DNA of 64,000 nucleotides from Pseudoalteromonas caenipelagi (lineage in GTDB: Bacteria > Pseudomonadota > Gammaproteobacteria > Enterobacterales > Alteromonadaceae), in assembly GCF_013140855.1 (NCBI RefSeq), contig NZ_JABBPG010000011.1:62001-126000 (forward strand), given 5' to 3'. Both the position numbers and the translations under genes were made by a program. Every line of letters starts with the position of its first letter. Position 1 is the stretch's first letter. Positions 17,420 through 27,198 of this stretch are shown here, in pieces. Below the pieces are notes generated by a model. The model was not told the origin of the DNA, did not search any database, and saw nothing but the letters and a program-made list of their open reading frames with translations.

Positions 17420-19294
17420 ATGCAAAACAAATCTATTTTGACAGTGGCTATTTTAGCTGCTGTATCTTCGGGTGCTTGTGCACAAGCAACAGAACAACAG
17501 ATCGAAACAATAACTGTTACTGCTAATAAGTTTGAGCAAGCCATCAACAATACGCTGGCGACCGTTAATATCATTGAACGCGCGCAAATAGAACAAAGTA
17601 ATATTCTTGATTTACCTTCACTGCTTAATACTGTTGCAGGTGTTGATGTTGTGAAAAATGGTGGCTTAGGCCAACAAACCAGCGTATTTTTGCGCGGTGC
17701 CGCAACCAAGCATGTACTGGTATTAGTCGATGGTGTACGCATTAGTGATGCAAACTCTGGGAGTGTGTCGTTTACTAATATCCCTTTAAATAGCATTGAA
17801 CGTATTGAAGTTGTAAAAGGCGCGCGAGCGGCCATTTATGGTTCAGATGCACTAGCCGGTGTTATCAATATCATTACCCGCCAAGCGCAGCAGCAGCAAA
17901 TTAGTCTCACTTCTGGGAGTCATAATTATGTGGCTTATCAGCAAGCTGGGCATTTCTCATCAGACACATTATCGCTAAACTTTAACCTCGGCTATGAAGA
18001 GACAGATGGCTATGATGTAACGGCAAAAACCTCTGATATGCCGCATGGTAAAAACCATGATAGTGATGGTTATACGAATAAAAACTTCGGCGTTAATCTA
18101 GCTTATGACAATGACCTGCTAGGTAAGCTATCTGTGTTAGCCCAATATAGTGAAGGAGATAGTGAGTATGACAGCTCTTGGGGTAATGATGCCTATGAGT
18201 TTGAAAACTACACCGCTAAATTTGGCTGGGACAAGCGATATGATGCAGTTGAGCATTATGCCAGTGTGAGCACCTCGCAAGAACAAAACACTCAAATTGG
18301 CACGCCTAATCACGATGTTTATAGTACCGAACGGACAGAGTTTGAATATCGCGCATTATATAGTTGGTCAGACACGCTACAGTTGAGCGCAGGCATCAAT
18401 CACTTAAATGAAGATTTATCACAAGCATCGGCCGAATTTTCTCACTCAGAACGTACCAATAAAGCGGTGTTTGTTGGGGGATTTTATGAGCAAGGTCCAT
18501 GGCTGGCAAATATAGTTGCACGTTCTGATGACTATGATTTTCATGGTCGAGCGAATACTTATACCGCTGGATTTGGATTTAAACCCAACGATACGGTTAC
18601 ATTCAGAGTCAATCATGGTACTGCTTTTAGAGCACCTACCTTAACTCATGCCTATGTAAAGAACAGCCCTTGGTATTTACCTAACCCAAACATTAAGCCT
18701 GAAGAAGCGACCAATAGTGAAATAGGCGTATCGCTAGAAACACAGTGGGTACAATATGATGTTGCGGTATTTAACAATAAAATCGATAAAATGATTGTCA
18801 GCTTGCCTAACGAAACAGGTAAGTATGTTGCCAGTAACGTTGACAAAGCGAGTATGAAAGGTGTGGAACTGTCGGCTCTTGCATCTATTTGGGGCGTTGA
18901 GCACCGAGTCAATTTAACGTTGTTGGATGCTAAAGATAACAGTACAGGCAAAAAGTTAGTGCGTAGACCTGATACTGCGTTTAATTACAGCCTGTCAAAA
19001 TCGTGGGGTCAATTGGATGTTAATGTAACCATGCAATATCGTTCATCGAGACCAAGTATAACTTTATATGACAGCCAGTTTAATGCCTCTGAACGCTCAC
19101 TAAGTGCTTATACGGTATTTAACTTCGCGGCAAATTATGCACTGTTTGACAATATAAAACTTAACGCTAGGTTGGAAAACCTGACCGACAAAGAGTACAT
19201 AGTTGCAGCTACTGGCATCGCAGAAAATGGTGACACGTTGGGATATATACCCCATGATAGGCAAGCCTATATGGGGGTGACGGTGCAATTTTAA
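17420..19294 (+). CDS. btuB: TonB-dependent vitamin B12 receptor
   Basis: Outer-membrane receptor for cobalamin uptake. The 624-residue protein has a signal peptide (cleavage near CAQA, about residue 22), a TonB box IETITVTANK, a plug domain (SVFLRGAATKHVLVLVDGVR, then GARAAIYGSDALAGVINIIT) and a 22-strand-type barrel ending in the usual Phe. ATG 17420 was chosen because of the GGGGA ribosome site four bases upstream; the frame extends further up without one. The riboswitch just before it makes cobalamin, or a related corrinoid, the likely ligand. No btuCDF genes are in the window. Confidence 0.93.
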   Translation: MQNKSILTVAILAAVSSGACAQATEQQIETITVTANKFEQAINNTLATVNIIERAQIEQSNILDLPSLLNTVAGVDVVKNGGLGQQTSVFLRGAATKHVLVLVDGVRISDANSGSVSFTNIPLNSIERIEVVKGARAAIYGSDALAGVINIITRQAQQQQISLTSGSHNYVAYQQAGHFSSDTLSLNFNLGYEETDGYDVTAKTSDMPHGKNHDSDGYTNKNFGVNLAYDNDLLGKLSVLAQYSEGDSEYDSSWGNDAYEFENYTAKFGWDKRYDAVEHYASVSTSQEQNTQIGTPNHDVYSTERTEFEYRALYSWSDTLQLSAGINHLNEDLSQASAEFSHSERTNKAVFVGGFYEQGPWLANIVARSDDYDFHGRANTYTAGFGFKPNDTVTFRVNHGTAFRAPTLTHAYVKNSPWYLPNPNIKPEEATNSEIGVSLETQWVQYDVAVFNNKIDKMIVSLPNETGKYVASNVDKASMKGVELSALASIWGVEHRVNLTLLDAKDNSTGKKLVRRPDTAFNYSLSKSWGQLDVNVTMQYRSSRPSITLYDSQFNASERSLSAYTVFNFAANYALFDNIKLNARLENLTDKEYIVAATGIAENGDTLGYIPHDRQAYMGVTVQF

Positions 19295-19312
19295 TCAGCG
19301 TTGTTGCTAAAT

Positions 19313-19345
19313 AAAAGCCAGTTGCTTACAACTGGCTTTTATTAT
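19313..19345 (+). terminator. Terminator of btuB
   Basis: A perfect 12-base-pair stem (AAAAGCCAGTTG with CAACTGGCTTTT, loop CTTA) ends in TTTTATT. The symmetric A and T runs may let it work in both directions. Confidence 0.9.
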
Positions 19346-19526
19346 TAGGGCGTGTTGATCTTTGCTGTGTGTTTTTACAGCAGTCATTCGGGTGTTTTGG
19401 CAAGGCAGAGCCTGTGCAGCATAGTTACTCTATGTCAGTCAGGCGATAAAGATTTTGTGCTCCTGCAAAGCCACCTTGCCCCACCTCCATGTGGGGCAAC
19501 ATACTAGGAATGGTAATCAAGCCCTA
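19346..19526. repeat. Hairpin-forming intergenic element with inverted ends (MITE-like)
   Basis: The 181 bases begin with TAGGGC and end with GCCCTA. Nested inside are GGCAAGG (19399-19405) facing CCTTGCC (19474-19480) and a central CATAG-TTACT-CTATG near 19420-19434, all roughly symmetric about the same midpoint, so the strand can fold into one long imperfect hairpin. A separate small hairpin CCCCAC/GTGGGG lies near the right end. There is no reading frame inside. The right end supplies the msrA stop codon. It looks like a non-coding mobile or interspersed repeat, but I cannot see other copies here. Confidence 0.45.
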
Positions 19527-20054
19527 GTTTAATAGTTCACTAAATAGCTGTTTGAACTTCTCCAATTTGGGGGCTATTAAGATACTACAATAGCCCTGGT
19601 TTGGGTTATTAGAGTAGTAATCTTGATGATAAGACTCAGCACTATAAAAGGTTGTTACTGCGGCAACCTCGGTAACAATCTTGTCGCTGTGGTAACTTTG
19701 TTGTAAGGCGACCTCATCATTCGCCTGTCTATGTTGTAGCTCATCATGATAAAAAATCACGCTTCGGTACTGTGTACCAACATCATTACCTTGGCGATTC
19801 AATTGTGTTGGATCATGCAGCGCAAAAAACATCTTGAGTAATTGCGCATAGCTAATAATTTGTGGATCGAATTGGATCTCGACCACTTCCGCATGACCTG
19901 TATCACCTTGGCAAATTTGTTGATAAGTTGGTTGCTCTGTGTGCCCACCGCAATACCCAGATCGTACCTCAATTACACCGTTTACTTGTCTGAATGCGGC
20001 ATCAATACACCAAAAACACCCGCCACCAAAAGTCGCTTTTTGTACATTAGTCAT
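19524..20054 (-). CDS. msrA: Peptide methionine-S-sulfoxide reductase
   Basis: Repairs methionine S-sulfoxide in proteins. The 176-residue protein has the catalytic motif GGGCFWC at residues 9-15 and the GYCGGHTEQPTY and GDTGHAEVVEIQFDP segments of MsrA. Its start overlaps the RND pump's stop by eight bases, so it is probably translated from the same transcript, joining oxidative repair to an efflux system. The stop codon lies at the edge of the MITE-like element. Confidence 0.95.
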   Translation of the reverse strand: MTNVQKATFGGGCFWCIDAAFRQVNGVIEVRSGYCGGHTEQPTYQQICQGDTGHAEVVEIQFDPQIISYAQLLKMFFALHDPTQLNRQGNDVGTQYRSVIFYHDELQHRQANDEVALQQSYHSDKIVTEVAAVTTFYSAESYHQDYYSNNPNQGYCSILIAPKLEKFKQLFSELLN

Positions 20055-23000
20055 GTTTTAAGTCCTTGTGTTCCTTTGCTTGCGCAGCCAATTTCTGACT
20101 AATAAACTCAGGAGACTGAGTATGCTTAGCCAGCAGGTTATATGCACAGGGGATGATAAATAGCGTTAATATGGTGGCAACACTGACTCCTGCAAATACC
20201 ACTACACCTATTACCATGCGGCTTTCTGCTCCAGGGCCTGTTGCCAAAACTAATGGAATGGCACTCATCACCGTGGTCAATGAAGTCATAATGATTGGGC
20301 GTAGTCTTTGCACCGACGCATCCAATATGGCTTGTTCGAATGGCACACCTTGATCGCGAAGTTGGTTGGCAAATTCAACGATTAAAATACCATTTTTTGC
20401 GCTCAAACCAATGAGCATTACAATCCCAATCTGGCTGTATATATTCAGGCTGTTACCCGTTAAATAAAGTCCATATAAAGCACCAACTAACCCCAGTGGT
20501 ACGGTTAACATGATCACCATGGGGTGCACAAAGCTTTCGAATTGTGCGGCTAGTACCAAGAAGGTAACGGTGAGCGCTAGTACGAATACGTAAGTCATCG
20601 CAGACGCACCTTCGTAATACAGCTGTGATTCACCTTTGTAATCAATTGCGCCATCGACATCATTTGTTTGTGCCGCCATCTCATTTAAAAATGCTAACGC
20701 CTCAGCGAGGGTGTAGTTGTCGGCTAAGTTGGCAGTAATAGTTATGGCACGCATACGGTTGTAGCGATTAAGGCGCGCCGCTGTTGCTTCTTCACGTATG
20801 CTTATCAAACTATCTAATGGTACGAGTTCATCGGTACGAGATTTAACAAAGATGTTATGAATATCATTAGGAGCACTAAAATCAGATTTAATGCCTTTTA
20901 AAATAACATCATACTCTTCCCCACGGTCAATAAAGGTAGTAACACGGCGTTGGCCCAACATGGTCTCTAAAGTGCGCCCGATATCACTGATAGAGACACC
21001 TAGATCGGCTGCCTTGGTTTTGTCTATACTGATCAAAAATTGCGGGAAAGTTTCTTTGTAATCATGATCAATTCTTACTAACCCTGGGTTTTGTTGCGCA
21101 CGGGCAATAATTTTGTCTCGCCATTGTACCAACTCATTATAATCATTGCCTTGAAGCACAAATTCTACAGGTCGAGATTGGCCGCCACCGCCAATGCCGC
21201 GACGCATAATCGCAAACGCTCGAACATCGGTCACTTCGTGCATGGTGGCGCTTATTTCGGCCATAACTTCCCATGAAGAGCGTTTGCGTTCATCCCAATC
21301 AGGCATGCCAACAATGGCAACCCCGCCTTGACCACCCCAGCCAGGCACACGCACTAATACTCTACTCAACTCTCCCTTGTCGACGTATGGTAGTAAACGT
21401 TGTTCTATTTGTTCCATATTGGCTAAGTTATTTTCATAACTCGCTCCTTCAGGGCCATTCATCATGATAAAGAAGGTACCTCGATCTTCTTTTGGTGTGA
21501 GCTCAGAAGGTATTTGCTGAAATAAAGCATAGCTTGCAACGCCAGCAAGTACGAGCGTGATGATTAAGCTGTAACGACGGGCAAGGTTATCTTGCAGTAC
21601 TTTTCGATACCCTTGCTCTAAGCGAGTTAGATGCTTTTCCATCCACTGTGTAAAGTGGTTTTCTTTTTCACTGGGCTTAAGTACTTTTGAACATAGAGCA
21701 GGAGAGAGAGTCAGTGCTGTAACACTTGAAAATAATACAGCTGCACTAACCGCCATGGCGAACTCGGTAAAAAGCGCTCCTATTCTGCCATCCATAAATA
21801 CAAGAGGAACAAATACAGCAATTAATACCAATGTTGTTGCCACGATCGCAAAACCGACTTGTCGCGCACCCCTGTATGCTGCAAGCAGAGGTGGTTCACC
21901 CAGCTCTATACGGCGGTGAATATTTTCTAGCATGACGATTGTGTCATCAACAACAAGACCAATGGCGAGTACTAACGCGAGTAAGGTGAGTAAGTTTATT
22001 GAATAGCCCATTGCAAGCAAAAACATAAATGTAGCAATAAGGGCTACAGGTACCGTCAGCGCGGGAATAAGTGTTGCTCTGATATTACCTAAAAATAAGA
22101 ATATCACAGCGACCACGAGGGCCATTGCAATCGCCAGCGTTCTGTAGACCTCTGTAATCGATTCACGGATAAATACAGATGAATCATAGCTGTCTTCTAT
22201 GGTGGTGCCAGAGGGCAGGTTTCGTTTGATTTTTTCCAGTTCTTTTTTTGCGTTATCAACAACGTCTAGCGTATTAGCTTTAGCTTGTTTAACAATGCCT
22301 AGACCAATCATATTCTTGCCATTACCCCGAAAGGTGCTTTCATCATCGACGGCTTCTAGGCTTACATCTGCGACTTCTTTGAGCCTGACCAAATAACCTT
22401 GCTCACCGCGTTTGATGATCAAGTTGGCAAAGTCATTTTGTGTTTTGTAGCTACGCGTAATACGAACGGCGAAATCTCTATCAATTGATTCTATCTCCCC
22501 TGCCGGAAGTTCCACATTTTCGCGTCTTAATACTTGCTCTATGTCGCTGCTAGTCACTCCACGAGCCGCCATAGCTCTTCTATCTAGCCAAATTTTCATT
22601 GCATATTGACGCTCACCGCCAATTCGCACATTGGAAACGCCATCTACCACCGCGATACGGTCAACAATAAATCGCTGAGCATAGTCAGAAAGCTGTAAAG
22701 TATTCATTGTTTCACTATTAAGTACAAACCAAGCGATAGGGCTTTCATCAGAATTGGATTTAGATACTTCTGGAGGACGTACTTGCTCAGGTAGGCTATC
22801 CAATGCTCTGGATACACGTTCTCGAACATCATTGGCGGCCGCATCGATGTCTCTGTCGATGTTAAACTCTATGGTGATATTTGAGCGACCATTGCGGCTT
22901 GATGAGTTGATACTTTTTATCCCTTCAATGCCCGATATTCTATTTTCGAGTACTTGAGTGATTTTAGCTTCAACAACTTCGCTAGACGCACCGGTATAGT

Positions 23001-23148
23001 TGGTACTTACACTGACGATAGGAGTTTCAATATCGGGGTACTCGCGAAGTGGCAACATACTAAATGCCACAATACCAAATGTTAGTAATAGCAGATTGAT
23101 AACAATGGCAAAAACGGGCCGTTTTACGGCGGTATCAGTGATCCTCAC
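20047..23148 (-). CDS. RND multidrug efflux permease (HAE1/AcrB family)
   Basis: Inner-membrane proton-driven exporter of 1033 residues with the AcrB layout: two halves, each with a large periplasmic loop, and twelve membrane segments. The N-terminus TAVKRPVFAIVINLLL is typical. AIGLVVDDTIVMLENIHRR carries the Asp pair of the proton path in TM4, and GLSAKNGILIVEFA the lysine in TM10. It follows its fusion protein by nine bases. No outer-membrane factor is encoded nearby, so TolC elsewhere is presumably used. The substrate range cannot be read from the sequence. Confidence 0.92.
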   Translation of the reverse strand: MRITDTAVKRPVFAIVINLLLLTFGIVAFSMLPLREYPDIETPIVSVSTNYTGASSEVVEAKITQVLENRISGIEGIKSINSSSRNGRSNITIEFNIDRDIDAAANDVRERVSRALDSLPEQVRPPEVSKSNSDESPIAWFVLNSETMNTLQLSDYAQRFIVDRIAVVDGVSNVRIGGERQYAMKIWLDRRAMAARGVTSSDIEQVLRRENVELPAGEIESIDRDFAVRITRSYKTQNDFANLIIKRGEQGYLVRLKEVADVSLEAVDDESTFRGNGKNMIGLGIVKQAKANTLDVVDNAKKELEKIKRNLPSGTTIEDSYDSSVFIRESITEVYRTLAIAMALVVAVIFLFLGNIRATLIPALTVPVALIATFMFLLAMGYSINLLTLLALVLAIGLVVDDTIVMLENIHRRIELGEPPLLAAYRGARQVGFAIVATTLVLIAVFVPLVFMDGRIGALFTEFAMAVSAAVLFSSVTALTLSPALCSKVLKPSEKENHFTQWMEKHLTRLEQGYRKVLQDNLARRYSLIITLVLAGVASYALFQQIPSELTPKEDRGTFFIMMNGPEGASYENNLANMEQIEQRLLPYVDKGELSRVLVRVPGWGGQGGVAIVGMPDWDERKRSSWEVMAEISATMHEVTDVRAFAIMRRGIGGGGQSRPVEFVLQGNDYNELVQWRDKIIARAQQNPGLVRIDHDYKETFPQFLISIDKTKAADLGVSISDIGRTLETMLGQRRVTTFIDRGEEYDVILKGIKSDFSAPNDIHNIFVKSRTDELVPLDSLISIREEATAARLNRYNRMRAITITANLADNYTLAEALAFLNEMAAQTNDVDGAIDYKGESQLYYEGASAMTYVFVLALTVTFLVLAAQFESFVHPMVIMLTVPLGLVGALYGLYLTGNSLNIYSQIGIVMLIGLSAKNGILIVEFANQLRDQGVPFEQAILDASVQRLRPIIMTSLTTVMSAIPLVLATGPGAESRMVIGVVVFAGVSVATILTLFIIPCAYNLLAKHTQSPEFISQKLAAQAKEHKDLKHD

Positions 23149-23157
23149 GGGCGACTC

Positions 23158-24213
23158 CTAACCTTTTACCATAACAGTGCTGCCAGAACGGATTTTTATT
23201 ACCCCCTCAGTGATCACTCGTTGCCCCTGCTCAACACCAGAGGAAATTGCAACCCAACCATTAAATCGTGCTAGAACATCAACTTGAACTTGCTGTGCTT
23301 TGTTTTCTTTATCAATAACAAATACATAGTGATTATCTTGACGGGGGATCACGCTTTTCTCGGGCAACATAATTGCATGCAATGATTTTAACTGCAGCTC
23401 AATATGCATCAACATACCTGGTCTTAGCATTGCATTTGCATTGGCAAAGCTCGCGGTTACCTGAATAGTGCGCGTATCACTGTCTATACGGGGATCAATA
23501 TGAGTCACTTTGCCTGTAAAAGACTGCTGTGAATACGCATCACTTTTGCCAATGACTTCCATACCCAGCTTAAGTACACCCAAGTGTTTTTCAGGTACTT
23601 GAAAATCGACTTTGATAATACTGATGTCATCTAATGTTGTGATTGGCGTGTTTGAACTCACAAAGCTGCCGACAGACACTAACCGCTTACCTAATACACC
23701 TGAAAAAGGGGCACTAATTAACAATTCATTGAGTCTTGTTTGCTCCAGCTGTAAGTTTGCCTGCAATGCTTCAACAATAGAGCGTTGAGTTTCGAGCTGA
23801 GAACGAGCTGCAGACTGACTTTTTGCTAAATCTTCCAGTCGTTTCAGTTGTCTTTGCTGTTCTTTGAGATTAATTTTAAGCTCTTTGACAGCTAAGCGCT
23901 CTTGCTGATTTTGTAACTGAACTAATCGTTCGCCTTGCTTTACGGTATCGCCATCATTAAAGTAAATCTTTGTAATATAATCGCTTTGAGCGCTTGATAT
24001 ATGGATTGCTTGGTTCGCTCGGGCACTACCAACCGCAGAAATGGATAGTGTTTTGTCTTGTATTGTTGCGACTTGAGCACTAACGGTTGTGGCTGTGTTA
24101 GCACCTCGATTCATTTGCCCCTGACTACTGGGTAAGTAAAGATAACCGGTGATGGCAATGAGCAGGAAAATGATAAATGGAAATAGTGCTTTGCCAGATT
24201 GTTGTGTGAACAT
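23158..24213 (-). CDS. RND efflux periplasmic adaptor (membrane fusion protein)
   Basis: A 351-residue adaptor with an N-terminal membrane anchor (residues about 10-28) and no lipobox. The order is barrel-lipoyl (HISSAQSDYITKIYFNDGDTVKQGERL), a long alpha-hairpin coiled coil (about 90-150, rich in Q, E and L), the second lipoyl half (ISAPFSGVLGKRLVSVGSFV) and the beta-barrel and membrane-proximal domains. It is the first gene of the MFP-RND-msrA unit. No regulator gene is next to it. Confidence 0.9.
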   Translation of the reverse strand: MFTQQSGKALFPFIIFLLIAITGYLYLPSSQGQMNRGANTATTVSAQVATIQDKTLSISAVGSARANQAIHISSAQSDYITKIYFNDGDTVKQGERLVQLQNQQERLAVKELKINLKEQQRQLKRLEDLAKSQSAARSQLETQRSIVEALQANLQLEQTRLNELLISAPFSGVLGKRLVSVGSFVSSNTPITTLDDISIIKVDFQVPEKHLGVLKLGMEVIGKSDAYSQQSFTGKVTHIDPRIDSDTRTIQVTASFANANAMLRPGMLMHIELQLKSLHAIMLPEKSVIPRQDNHYVFVIDKENKAQQVQVDVLARFNGWVAISSGVEQGQRVITEGVIKIRSGSTVMVKG

Positions 24214-24442
24214 AAAAATATACCGCCAAAAAAGATACTAGTAGTGTACAAAATACGGCTCATATACATATAGTTAGGTATCTCAAAATTTTGTGAGTTG
24301 GCCGAAAAATTGACAGTTTCAAAACAATCTAACCCATCAGTGAAAAAAGTTGAGCCTAAACGAGCACGGTGTAGTGCATGTATAACAATAAGATATACGG
24401 TTCTGTGGGCATTGTTGATGTTTATTTTTTATTTTGGTTTCT

Positions 24443-25150
24443 ATGATAAATAAACGAGCAAAAATACGCGCATTGGCAAATCGACATAGTGTAGAGTTTA
24501 TGTTAGTTGGTGCCATTAGTTTGAGTGTGATCATGCTATTTGTTGCGTTAAGAAGCACTCCCATTAGCATAGTTGAAATATTATTGAGCGCTGCAGCCTT
24601 ATTGGCAATATTGTTAGGTTTTTTGAAAAGTCAGCAGCCTTATTACAGCTTAGCTATTGATAGTAAAGAAATATGCTATATACATCGGTTTGGAATGTGG
24701 TACGTTCAACATGATAATTTTCGCAGTGCGGGGGTACCTTCGGTATCACAGGGGCTTGAAATTCTTGAGTTAAATGCGGTTGGTATTAAACTTAAAGATA
24801 TTGACGTATTTCTAAACGGTTTGAGTCCAAGGCTGGCAGGAAAATTGTTGATAGAACAGCGGTATATTTTTTTACAAGCTGTTAAAATACATTGCAAAAA
24901 CGGCAACTGCCCATCAGAATGGTTAGTTGAGCCGAATGATTATCGCTCACCATCCGGTGCCCAGTACACAGGTTTGATAGCGATGTTTGCAAATAGAATG
25001 CATAATCTTAAAACGTTGACGGGCTATGATTTACTTTTACCTGCAACCGTTTTAGATAGGGATATATGGCATTTTTCGACATTATTAAATCGCTGGAAGT
25101 TAAATCCAGATGAGGTGGTTGCGTTGTTGCTGGAGAGCAAACAACCATAA
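24443..25150 (+). CDS. DUF2982-type membrane protein
   Basis: A 235-residue protein with two membrane segments near the N-terminus (about 19-40 and 43-62) and a cytoplasmic region. It resembles the DUF2982 proteins of Shewanella, Vibrio and Pseudoalteromonas, from memory of HRFGMWYV-x-HDNFRSAGVP and the C-terminal LNRWKLNPDEVVALLL pattern. No function is known. ATG 24443 was taken over a TTG three codons upstream; neither has a strong ribosome site. Confidence 0.7.
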   Translation: MINKRAKIRALANRHSVEFMLVGAISLSVIMLFVALRSTPISIVEILLSAAALLAILLGFLKSQQPYYSLAIDSKEICYIHRFGMWYVQHDNFRSAGVPSVSQGLEILELNAVGIKLKDIDVFLNGLSPRLAGKLLIEQRYIFLQAVKIHCKNGNCPSEWLVEPNDYRSPSGAQYTGLIAMFANRMHNLKTLTGYDLLLPATVLDRDIWHFSTLLNRWKLNPDEVVALLLESKQP

Positions 25151-25174
25151 CGAAAGAAGTAACAGGAACAATCC

Positions 25175-25507
25175 ATGAGCACAGAAAGAGCCTTTATTAA
25201 GAGTGGCCGCAACACCATTATACATAAAGAGAAAAAGCTCGATTTAGTTATTGTGAATGGCGAGGCACACCCTAAGATAAAAGTAACTCCTATGGGCCTT
25301 GTGCCATTCAAAGAAGAGTTACCTAGAAATCGAAGGGAAGCAAAAGAGCGATATCTTGAAGTAGTACATATTTCGAGTGTAGATGTATTTGGTGAAGTAA
25401 AACGCTTGTTGTTTATTCAGGCTTTAGATGGGCGTGAGTATAAAGTAGATTACTCAAAAATCGGTACTAAACTGTTCGTGAGAATACACCAAGACAGCTA
25501 CTTGTAA
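25175..25507 (+). CDS. Conserved hypothetical protein, 110 residues
   Basis: I do not recognise this protein. It is soluble and basic, without signal peptide or membrane segment. The C-terminal half (VDVFGEVKRLLFIQALDGREYKV) alternates hydrophobic and charged residues, as in a small beta barrel. It starts 24 bases after the DUF2982 gene with an AGGAA ribosome site, and its stop is 20 bases before the lipoprotein start, so the three genes may be co-transcribed. Confidence 0.65.
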   Translation: MSTERAFIKSGRNTIIHKEKKLDLVIVNGEAHPKIKVTPMGLVPFKEELPRNRREAKERYLEVVHISSVDVFGEVKRLLFIQALDGREYKVDYSKIGTKLFVRIHQDSYL

Positions 25508-25527
25508 TGCCTGGCAAAGGAGATTTA

Positions 25528-27198
25528 ATGCACGTCACTAAGGTTATTCCTTTACTAGTAAGCTTACTGCTTACTGGATGTGGAGGCGGGAGCTCAGATC
25601 CAGGCTCGAACACAGAAAACGCCAGCATTAATGCGGGTGATGATTTTACTGTTTTGGAAAAGGCTGAGTTTACACTTACAGCGCAGGTTTCTCCTCCTGG
25701 TGGCACCGTAAGTTGGCAGTTGGTCAGTGGTCCTAATATCGAAGGGTTTCCGCAAGAAGGCGCTGAAGTTTCTGTGACGGCCCCTGATGTAAAATCTGAC
25801 ACTGTTGCTCAGTTTCGAGCTGATTATATAGCCCCAGATGGTCAGTCATCTTCAGATACAATACAAGTTTCGTTCACCTCTCAAAATCAACTTCCTATCC
25901 CTGTAATTACCCAGACATTGCCAGAAGATGGACAAGCTAAGTACCTAGATGTTATGGAGTTTAGTGCAGCTGACTCGGTAGATCCTGATGAAAATGGCCA
26001 GGTGGTGGGTTACACTTGGCAGCAACTTTCGGGTCCAGTACTTACTGTGGATACAAAAACAGAGCAAAAATTGCGCTTTATTCACCCGTTATTAGTAAGT
26101 AACGATGTAGCGAAGTTTCTTGTCACTGTGACTGATGATGAAGGTGGTAGCGCAAGTACTGAGTTTACTATTACTTTACTTAAAGCTGAAAAACCAGTCA
26201 TTGCTGATGCAGGTCAGGAGCAAACCGTCACAGAATTTGATTCAGTTACGCTGAATGCTTCGGATAGTAAAACGGCATCTGGGAGCTTTAGCTGTGTTTG
26301 GGAACAAATAGAGCTATCAGGAACTGAAACAGCCGTTGAAATCACTAACCCCAACCAATGTATTGCGCAGTTTGTTGCCCCTGATGTTGATGTGGCGACG
26401 TCGATTTCTTTTCGTGTCACTGTGACCGACCCAAATGGCTATATTGATTCAGACACGACGAGTATTTCATTACAGCCAAAAGCATTAGGGTTAATTCAAG
26501 ATACCGGTCTTCGAGATTGTTATGACGATAGTACAAAAATTAGCTGTGACAATAGTGAGTATCCTCGTCAAGACGCTGATATAGGCAGAGACAGTGTTGC
26601 TGATCTATTAGATAAAGCGGGGCAAGGGAGAGCGTCATTTGATTACACTAAATTAAATGAATTTGCTGACGAGTTGCCTGATACCGCAGCTAACTTTAGC
26701 TGTATAAGAGATAATATCAATGGCCTTATCTGGGAAGTAAAGTTAGCTGGTACTGGTACGGTGCCTAATACCAATGCCAGAGATGGTAAGAACCACTACA
26801 CATGGTATCTTGATAGTGGTGGCTCGCCTTCAGGCGGAGTGATTGGCGCGGCTAATTCAACATGCCCTAGCAATATCGACTGCGGTATTCAAACGTATAT
26901 TGATACGGTTAACAGTAGTAACTTTTGTGGTGGCAGTAATTGGCGGTTACCCACCTATATCGAATTACTCAGCCTGATTGATTTTGGCAGAGCAGATGGG
27001 CAACATTTACTCGACCCCGAGCTTTTTCCCAATGTCCCTGCACTATCTCAATTAGGGCATTTGTACTACTGGACTACTCAAACGAGTTTAGATGGCCGTA
27101 GCTTATCTCAAGCCTTTATTTTAGATATGCAAACAGGCAATGATCTTGCTTATCCAAAATCAAATACTGCTTATGTGCGACTAGTGAGAACACCGTGA
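25528..27198 (+). CDS. Lipoprotein with three Ig-like/PKD-type repeats and a C-terminal DUF1566 domain
   Basis: A 556-residue protein. ATG 25528 has a perfect AAAGGAGA ribosome site and gives a lipoprotein signal ending LLLTGC (Cys at about residue 18). Three beta-sandwich modules follow (about 30-115, 120-215 and 220-315), each with a YTWQQLSG or WQLVSGP-like strand and DTI-x-V or TEFTITL-like ends, as in REJ/PKD repeats. The last 180 residues are a DUF1566 (Lcl C-terminal) domain with GLIWEVK, WRLPTYIELLSLI, YWTTQTS and YVRLVR. It is probably anchored in the outer membrane and exposed for binding. Role unknown. Confidence 0.75.
   Translation: MHVTKVIPLLVSLLLTGCGGGSSDPGSNTENASINAGDDFTVLEKAEFTLTAQVSPPGGTVSWQLVSGPNIEGFPQEGAEVSVTAPDVKSDTVAQFRADYIAPDGQSSSDTIQVSFTSQNQLPIPVITQTLPEDGQAKYLDVMEFSAADSVDPDENGQVVGYTWQQLSGPVLTVDTKTEQKLRFIHPLLVSNDVAKFLVTVTDDEGGSASTEFTITLLKAEKPVIADAGQEQTVTEFDSVTLNASDSKTASGSFSCVWEQIELSGTETAVEITNPNQCIAQFVAPDVDVATSISFRVTVTDPNGYIDSDTTSISLQPKALGLIQDTGLRDCYDDSTKISCDNSEYPRQDADIGRDSVADLLDKAGQGRASFDYTKLNEFADELPDTAANFSCIRDNINGLIWEVKLAGTGTVPNTNARDGKNHYTWYLDSGGSPSGGVIGAANSTCPSNIDCGIQTYIDTVNSSNFCGGSNWRLPTYIELLSLIDFGRADGQHLLDPELFPNVPALSQLGHLYYWTTQTSLDGRSLSQAFILDMQTGNDLAYPKSNTAYVRLVRTP

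Noticed and set aside
17281..17526. A small gene overlapping the btuB leader
   Set aside because: It runs through the conserved riboswitch core and out of frame into btuB; the RNA element explains the sequence.
19346..19526. Insertion sequence
   Set aside because: There is no transposase frame and no clear target duplication; at most it is a non-autonomous element.
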